Shown one piece after another: positions 57,558 through 64,000 of a stretch of 64,000 bases of DNA. Source of the DNA: Cyathus striatus (lineage: Eukaryota > Basidiomycota > Agaricomycetes > Agaricales > Nidulariaceae); contig JAOVFP010000002.1 in the NCBI GenBank assembly GCA_025738555.1, positions 1,240,001 through 1,304,000 of the forward strand. Reading direction: 5' to 3'. Made by a program: the position numbers and the translations under genes. The notes beneath the pieces were generated by a model, which made no database searches, was not told the DNA's origin, and saw nothing but the letters and a program-made list of their open reading frames with translations. How positions within the stretch are numbered: position 1 is the first letter of the stretch; each line of letters starts with the position of its first letter.

Positions 57558-57930
57558 TGTTAGCGACAGACGAGCAAAATACTCGAAGCCGAACTTAAAC
57601 ACTCGAATAAGAAAGAGATATGAGTCTTATTGCTAATCTGGAATAAACTAGCACAAGAATATCGAACTACTGACTAGAAAGACCGTATTTATAGAAAAGA
57701 ACCATGAAGTAATCGCATGTATGTTAACCTACACTACAACGCATGTTACTGTGCTTCTACATTAAGAACTCATGTAATACGTATGGCCGAACTGTGCAAC
57801 TGTGCCCACAGTCATGATGAGTAACGTATGTTGATACGCATGGTGTCCGCATTGTAGGTCATGTGACTATCACATGACATAGATAAGATATGATTAGATA
57901 AAAGATTAGATAAGTGACGAAATCCTAACA
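57558..57930 (-). repeat. 5' LTR of the chromovirus
   Basis: 373 bp, TG...CA on the sense strand. The predicted U3 is 57,930-57,661 and R-U5 57,660-57,558, based on the TATA box and the self-primer sequence. Confidence 0.96.
57686..57693 (-). promoter_or_regulatory. LTR TATA box
   Basis: The sense strand reads TATAAATA at 57,693-57,686. Its upstream edge is 33 bases before 57,660, where the 11-nt self-primer begins, so both signals point to the same transcription start. Confidence 0.75.
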
Positions 57931-57935
57931 CAATC

Positions 57936-58780
57936 ACGCTCATGCTCAAGTTAAAGGATATTGAGCATGAGTGTAATACTTGTGAGCATGAATAGGAATA
58001 CCAATTATACTCAAGCTCAAGTTGAATGCAAGTGTAATATTTGTGAACATGAGTAAGAATACCAATCACGCTCACACTCAAGTTAAAGAACATTGAGTGT
58101 GAGTGTCATACTTGTGAGCGTGAATAGGAATACCACACTCACACTCAAGTTAAAGGACATTGAGTGTGAGTGTAATACTTGTGAGCATGAATAGGAATAC
58201 CAATTATACTCAAGCTCAAGTTGAATGCAAGTGTAATATTTGTGAACATGAGTAAGAATACCAATCACGCTCACACTCAAGTTAAAGAACATTGAGTGTG
58301 AGTGTCATACTTGTGAGCGTGAATAGGAATACCACACTCACACTCAAGTTAAAGGACATTGAGCATGAGTGTAATACTTGTGAGCATGAATAGGAATACC
58401 AATTATACTCAAGCTCAAGTTGAATGCAAGTGTAATATTTGTGAACATGAGTAAGAATACCAATCATGCTCACACTCAAGTTAAAGAACATTGAGTGTGA
58501 GTGTCATACTTGTGAGCGTGAATAGGAATACCACACTCACACTCAAGTTAAAGGACATTGAGTGTGAGTGTAATACTTGTGAGCATGAATAGGAATACCA
58601 ATTATACTCAAGCTCAAGTTAAAGGGCATTGAGCATGAGTCTAATATTTGTGAGCATGAACAGGAATACCAATCACACTCATGCTCAAGTGAAATATAAG
58701 TGTAATATTTGTGAGCATGAGTAATAATGCCAATCATGCTCACACTCAAGTTAAAGGACATTGAGTGCAAGTGTAAATAA
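57936..58780 (+). repeat. 132-bp minisatellite, third segment
   Basis: Continuation of the array after the chromovirus. Here a larger ~199-bp higher-order unit is repeated (compare 58,083-58,282 with 58,282-58,491). It degenerates after about 58,760. Confidence 0.9.
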
Positions 58781-59622
58781 GTATTATAAATGTGATAGAA
58801 TACCTATCATGCTCATGCTCAAATCAAGGGGCATTGAGTATGAGTGTAAATATAATGCTGACATGCAGTTATACTATGCAAATATGTGTGATAGGTAGTA
58901 GTCTATCCTGTATTTCTCCCTGCTTCGTTGTGAATTTCCCTGCTTTGTTATTAAGCCCCCTTCCTTGTTCTGAAGTTCCCTACTTCGCTGTAAAGCCCCA
59001 TTCTTTGTTTTGAATTTCCCATGGTCTCTGCTTCACTGTGAATCCCCCAGCCTAGTTCTGAATTTTCCTGCTTCATTGTAAAGCTTCCTGTAATTTTCTG
59101 AGCCACCTGTTTCATTATAAACTTCCCCTGTTTCTACTGTTCAATATATACCATTCTCTAGCTCTATAAATTTTTAACTGTTAGTCTGAATTACTGCTAC
59201 ACTCTCTGAGTCATTTTTTCAACTTGTAGATCATATGTACACTCTCTGAATCATTTATATACACTCTAAGTCATATTTAAACACTCTGGATAATTGGTAT
59301 ACATTTTAAATCAATATACACTCATAAAGAAGACAATAACAATGAAATATATATAAAACCCACTGGTGTTCTTCAATTATTACATTACAGTGCTTAGTAT
59401 ATACCAAATTGTATTAAAAACATGCTTTACTATGCCAATTATTCAGTATGTAGTTGATATAAGACAGCCAGTTGGCTCACGCTCATATAAGAATTATTCA
59501 CGCTCATGTATAGAATATTCATGCTCACATCACGCACAAGGTCGAATTTTCACGCTCAATAGGTGAGCGTGCATGCTCAACTCACGCTCACTTTTGTGCG
59601 TGCCCAGAATTTTCTTGCTGCC
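58781..59622. other. Inner right flank of the Mutator-like element
   Basis: Low-complexity phrases (CTGCTTCGTTGTGAATTTCCC type, then ACTCTCTGAATCAT type), then CACGCTCA-rich DNA mirroring 47,390-47,830. No gene was found. Confidence 0.5.
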
Positions 59623-59659
59623 CAGCTTCGCAAGAGTTACCGGCATGTGCAGTACCGGG

Positions 59660-60866
59660 TGTCAGTAGGCAATGTCATGGGTAACCCATGGGTGTCTGAA
59701 GCTCGACCCGTACCCGTACCCACCCCAACCTGTACCCATTCCCACGGGTATGGGTGCCCACGGGTATCACAACCCATGGGTTTTACTAATACTTACATAT
59801 TTCAGAATTCGAATAAATATATAATGAATTAATTCATATCACCTGAGGTAGATGTACGATAATCTTGTGTAATAGCTTATTTTGTACGTAGCCAGGACTA
59901 GTATTCGTATGCTAGCACATGCAATGTTTGAGTGAAAGCAGCTGCTTTTATTGTGCTATTTCCTGAATATAGGAGATATGAAATGCTTATTTCGTAGTAC
60001 TTTAACCAGATGTGCGAATGTCCTGTATAATAGCTCATTTTGTACGTATACTACACGGGTATTCGTACGCAAATATTCGAGAGAGTTGAATGAATACTAC
60101 TGCCTATATCGCACTATCTCCAGAATATAAGAGATACAGAATGTCTATTTCGTAGCACTTGAACCAGATGTACCAATGTTATGTATAGTAGTTCATTTTG
60201 TACATAGGCAACATGGGTATAAGTACGCGAAAATACGAAGGAGTCGAGCGATTACTGTTGGTTGTATCATACCATCTTCAGAATATAGGAAATTCTACAA
60301 AACATAGAAAAATATTAAATAAACATGTATCATGTACAATACATGGTGATATGGAGCATGAAATGTAGTGCATGTACAATGCAATGTGTCTGTAGAAATA
60401 CAAAAGGTGTGAGTGTGATATAGAGGAGGAATCCTAATTTCTGTGTACTGAGGAAGAGGCAGACATTATTATTTATAGGACCTAAACGAGACGGCCATAA
60501 AATATGAATGTAGAGTCGTTATGACCGTACAGCAATACGCTATCCATATCCATAATATCAAAGAAATACAAAACGAATTGGAGTAGTGACGTTAATTTGA
60601 ATGAATTGCATATAGATATATCACCTAAGCTCAACCCCGCGAACTGAACAAAATGCTGAACCGAGGTTTTACTTTAAACACAAGCACTAAATATATTAAT
60701 ATACACCATAGCCTTATTCGAGCTACTACTATTGCAGAAGTATTACCATTCACATTTTTATTCAATGAACCCCTATGGGTACCTGTGGGTTACGGGTCTT
60801 CAAGACCTGACCCGTACCCGTACCCGCCAGTACCCTTACCTATGACCCTTCTGACCGCCGGAGCGC
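59660..60866. mobile_element. Possible non-autonomous hAT-like relic
   Basis: The left part (GTCAGTAGGCAATGTCATGG, then GACCCGTACCCGTACCC) and the right part (GACCCGTACCCGTACCC, then TACCTATGACCCTTCTGACC) are imperfect inverted partners. A separate CGGCAACACTA at about 61,000-61,010 resembles the terminus of the hAT at 25,137-25,147. Boundaries and target duplications are not clear. Confidence 0.35.
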
Positions 60867-61189
60867 TGCCATTAGCCCGTGAATAAACTCACGTGGCTTG
60901 ACAGCTCAGTCAGATTGGAGGATCTGACACCTCTTGCTCAAAGCGATCTGAAACAAAAGCAGACTGGACTGAGCTCAGATCGCTTCAGCTCGGTCCGTGC
61001 GGCAACACTAGTGTGTGCTGTCAACTTGGGTGCTACATCATTCAGCAAACAGCTGTAACTGTATTCAATCGTACAATAGGTTACATTACATATATTCGAA
61101 CATGACAATATAAAGGGCTGTGCAGCCTGTGCTATTTTGGAGCTATCTAGCATTAATTTGCATATCATGTTTAACTGTCTCTTAGGTAT

Positions 61190-61480
61190 TGGCGGATTGA
61201 GGGATTGATAGTCGATGTGAAAGAAACCAGAAGAAGATATGTGTTACCAAGTTTTTGGCCCTCTATTATGTGGAAAGAGCTGAAGACAACCCTAGATAAT
61301 CTCTGGATATGACATGGTTCTGTCCTATACGAAATCGACCAGGATTCGAGTGGGGATGAGGAAGCAATAACAGTTTCCTAGTAAAACGAGCCAGTCGCAT
61401 AACAAGTTCCAGTCCAATGCATGCGGCACGCTGACAGGATCGAACAGGAGTACATCTGGAGATGATATACCTGACTGGTC
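61190..61480 (+). repeat. Dispersed repeat shared with 1,400-1,770 (opposite orientation)
   Basis: Shared phrases include GATGTGAAAGAAACCAGAAG, TTATGTGGAAA and ACGAGCCAGTC, in the same order as the reverse complement of 1,770-1,400. No coding function was seen. Confidence 0.55.
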
Positions 61481-61660
61481 ATACACATGCCGTATTCTTG
61501 GGCAAGAGAGAGGGAGGTTGAAGCTCCACCAATAGCCTCATTCGCACTGTCATCTTCTCTCCGTTCAACTTCGCCGCTTGATCACGACGTTGAATTGTGC
61601 TAGATTTCACATGTACACGCGGATTCAATATGCGTTGTTCTATTTTCGCTTCCTCCCAAC

Positions 61661-63176
61661 ATGTACCCAACTGTTCATATCGCCGGCCCTGCCAATCAGC
61701 GCCGTCAATCACGTCATATTAGTATGGCACAAGTGATATCTGCATGTCACCATGCATTTCTCTCGGTAATTAAGACTGAATATATATATATCAGTCATAA
61801 AATTGAAAGTTATCTTGGGCATCCTGTTATACTAAAATGGCCCAATCGGGATAACATTCATTACTTATCTGGTCACATCGAGATTATTCAACGAAAATTT
61901 GACAACAGCACATGGTTCTGCTATGCCAACTTATTTTATAGGGAAACATCACATGTAGATCAGTTTACATGGTAAATACAAATTTAAAATACATGTTAGG
62001 TGTTCACCTATATCTAACCAAATACTCACATGCTATCATGCTAGCTTCAAGTTAAAGCTCAATGCTGCAACCCTAGCAACATTCAAAAATGCAGACCACC
62101 ACTGCGAAAATATATCATTCTGGGGAAATTGCCACATATCTGAAGACACTTATCATGATTGGCCTTATGAAGCATCACAGATACTAGAAAACCATGCAGA
62201 TATTCATGACATAAATATCATTAACAGGAAATACTTGGGTATAGGTAATAGTTTCTTTAATATACATTGGTGATATTTTTCGAAGCTCTAAGCAATCTTC
62301 CTACAGTATCCGGTATGGAAATTCACGTTGAAGTTACTATAATTTTCTCTGCAATCATCCACTATGTCGAAAGTAACAAAGATGCAGAAGTTTATTTGTT
62401 TATTTCTGACACATGGATTGACCCTGTAGATGGAAGGGTTTTGGAGCCACATATATTTTGGTCATTGGAAAATTCAGGATCCAAGCCACTAACGGAATTC
62501 ACTGCCACTTTGATAGGGCTCTCTACTCGTGCGAATGTAGACATGAAGGCAGTGATAAGCTACTGGGATAAGTTTTATTACGAGGCCTTCCATGATTTTT
62601 ACAAAATGTGTGGGCTAAAGACATCTAATGTCTTGAGGCACATTGGACGATCTGAACTTACATCCTGTAAACCAGGTATTTTAATCGTTTATTTTTCATG
62701 TTTAAATCAAATTTTACAACAAAAATGTAGTACAACGAAAAAAATCGTCTTCATACATGGAAGATATAGACATAAGATATCTTAAAACATCGCACGAAAT
62801 AATGAAGCACAAAAACTGGCCGTCACTCCCCATCTTTCAATCAGAGAGACGGACAAGTTTCGCTATCAAGAGAAGTGTGGAAGATTCATTGGTTGAGGAA
62901 CTTAGGTATCATCCCCGAGTTATATCGCCAAACATTTCATCCCTGTCTTGGATCGGAATTACAACCTTGGAAGATGGATTTGCAGTACTAGGAACGGTAT
63001 ATGACACGGGGGAACGAGGAAGCTGTTACAAAAAAAATTATGAAGCAAGATTATCTTACGGAGCTGACAAGGACGAGTGGGAAAAGATTTCTCATGTGGG
63101 CATAGAAGGTGGTGGCTCAGATACGGATCATTTTGAAGAGCTGTCTGAGGACTCTTTACCTTCGTTTGATAACTAA
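61661..63176 (+). CDS. Dispersed unknown gene family, copy C (5'-truncated)
   Basis: Exon 61,661-61,972 ends DQFTW before GTAAAT. The next exon runs from 62,045 (CTTCAAGTTAAAG) to about 62,228, then 62,290-62,675, then about 62,745-63,176. Family motifs present: EVYLFIS, FWSLENSGSKPLTEF, SYWDKFYYEAFHDFYKMC and the ending SWIGITTLEDGFAVLGTVYD with the tail DHFEELSED. Homology to copy B begins at ISMAQ (61,720), so the N-terminal third is missing and the first ~20 residues come from unrelated sequence. The remaining frames are open. Function is unknown. Confidence 0.6.
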
Positions 63177-64000
63177 ATTTTGCGTAGTACATTCTTAGTA
63201 CTTACTGAACTTCAGTGTCGCCAATATCTTTCTTCTATATTTAAAATTTCGATTTATCTGTTATTTAGAACTAGGAATTTAACCGTCTAGCAGCAAATTG
63301 AAGTTCTACGTTACTAGGTGTTGGAAATGCACGAGTGCAGAATAATGTGTGATGTTTCAAGCTCACTAAAACCAACTACCGACTTCCTCAAACCCATCAC
63401 GGTTCGCAACTGATTTGGACTCCTGGAGTCCCACTGTGGCACGCCTCACCTGTCCCTTTCCCTTCAGACTATCTTGCCTGCTCAGAACCATAAACAATGT
63501 GTCAAGAATACCTTGCGTGTGTCATACGATATTTTGGATCATTATTAGTTGAAGGTGACGAGCTCCCACGTTGCTAGTAGGGCGGAGCAACAGTGTCGAG
63601 TCCGCGTCAGGCTGCCAGCTGCCAGTGGACACATATTTGCCAACAGCAGATGTTGTAAACAGTTGTGCGTCCATCGTCGCGGGATGCTGCTGCTGTTGAA
63701 ATGCAGTGTCAACCTGACGTCGACGTCGACCCAGCTCTTTCACCCTCCCAAGCCATGCGCAGTATCTTCTGATATATACTGCATTCAAACTCCTCGTCGA
63801 GCGTTCTCGTTTCAAAATACATCGTTGGCGCTGTTTCGTAGAGTGACAGACCACGAATGTGTAGTGAAGGCGGATGAGGGAGATGGAGTGGCATAGAGTT
63901 TTACAAGGGGCACCGGGGAAGAAGAGGCCGTGGGTGGAGGACAAGGGTGAAGAGTATGACGAGGAGGGTGTTTAGTGTCGATCTGAAAAACGTAACTATG
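63177..64000. other. Unassigned right edge
   Basis: The first ~150 bp resemble the 3' flanks of copies A and B. The rest is GC-richer, with overlapping short frames on both strands (for example 63,522-63,944) that have no recognisable motif or splice structure. Confidence 0.35.

Larger units (their letters stand above)
51114..57930 (-). mobile_element. Full-length Ty3/gypsy chromovirus (6,817 bp)
   Basis: Minus-strand element bounded by two 373-bp LTRs that I read as identical. It is flanked by CAATC at 51,109-51,113 and 57,931-57,935. Order in the sense direction: 5' LTR, a self-complementary primer site, a long leader, gag, protease-RT-RNase H-integrase-chromodomain, polypurine tract, 3' LTR. 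A C-terminal chromodomain places it with chromoviruses. Identical LTRs imply a recent insertion. One in-frame TGA in pol suggests this copy, or its source, cannot make complete pol without readthrough. Confidence 0.97.
47346..59623. mobile_element. 12.3-kb TIR element with 9-bp target duplication (Mutator-like signature)
   Basis: The left end starts GGGCACATAGAAAATTC. The right end is the reverse complement of GGGCAGCAAGAAAATTC. The two ends share GGGCACGCACAAAAGTGAGC immediately inside. The element is flanked by an exact 9-bp duplication, AGCTTCGCA, at 47,337-47,345 and 59,624-59,632. A 9-bp TSD is typical of Mutator-like elements. The inside has no transposase of its own. It consists of CACGCTCA-rich DNA and a 132-bp minisatellite, itself interrupted by a probable solo LTR and a complete chromovirus. 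Without those it would be about 4 kb and non-autonomous. Confidence 0.82.

Noticed and set aside
57557..57558. tRNA-type primer-binding site next to the 5' LTR
   Set aside because: No TGG-initial stretch is present after the LTR. The exact 11-nt complementarity to the LTR explains priming better.
63522..63944. 140-codon minus-strand frame at the right edge
   Set aside because: It overlaps a 115-codon plus-strand frame and shows no motif. The region's GC-richness alone explains the open frames.

Overview
The window looks like transposon-dense, AT-rich chromosomal DNA of a filamentous fungus, most likely an agaricomycete basidiomycete. The evidence is many short (about 48-65 nt) GT-AG introns, a Kyakuja-Dileera-Zisupton (KDZ) transposase gene with its cysteine clusters, a chromodomain Ty3/gypsy element with a Tf1-like self-priming signature, and several dispersed families of unknown fungal proteins. 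I see no rRNA, tRNA or CRISPR array. Almost everything is mobile DNA or a relic of it, and elements are nested several deep.

Layout. 1-2.3 kb: the 3' end of a repeated gene (copy A) and relic sequence. 2,329-34,742: a region bounded by long inverted repeats, read here as one giant (~32.4 kb) TIR element. Inside its ends lie ~330-bp subterminal tandem repeats (4.0-8.2 kb; 27.7-28.1 plus 32.2-33.9 kb, inverted). Its core has a divergent gene set. Leftward are two Zn2Cys6-spaced paralogues (8.3-10.8 kb), a gene of repeated exons with GC-AG introns (11.1-14.0 kb) and a coiled-coil gene (16.2-17.9 kb). Rightward are the KDZ transposase (18.1-25.5 kb) and a third Zn2Cys6-spaced paralogue (26.5-27.5 kb). 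The KDZ gene is split in its catalytic domain by a 4.28-kb hAT element with 8-bp target duplications. The right subterminal repeats are split by a 4.1-kb foldback-like element made of satellite DNA.

34.7-47.3 kb: a hypothetical GC-richer segment, copies B and D of the repeated gene, and a large decayed transposase-like gene broken by a solo LTR and a satellite-bearing insertion. 47,346-59,623: a 12.3-kb element with matching termini and a perfect 9-bp target duplication (Mutator-like signature). It is filled with a 132-bp minisatellite, which in turn received a probable solo LTR and a full-length 6.8-kb chromovirus. The chromovirus has identical 373-bp LTRs, a 5-bp target duplication, gag and pol in different frames, and one in-frame TGA between reverse transcriptase and RNase H. 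59.6-64 kb: a hAT-like relic, copy C of the repeated gene, and unassigned sequence.

Working together: the KDZ transposase would be the mobilising enzyme of the giant element, and the three Zn-cluster paralogues and repeat proteins look like its accessory or cargo genes. That functional link is inference. The hAT insertion and stop codons imply this KDZ copy no longer makes a full enzyme. The satellites vary mainly between CG, TG and CA at the same positions, as expected for methylated-CpG decay.
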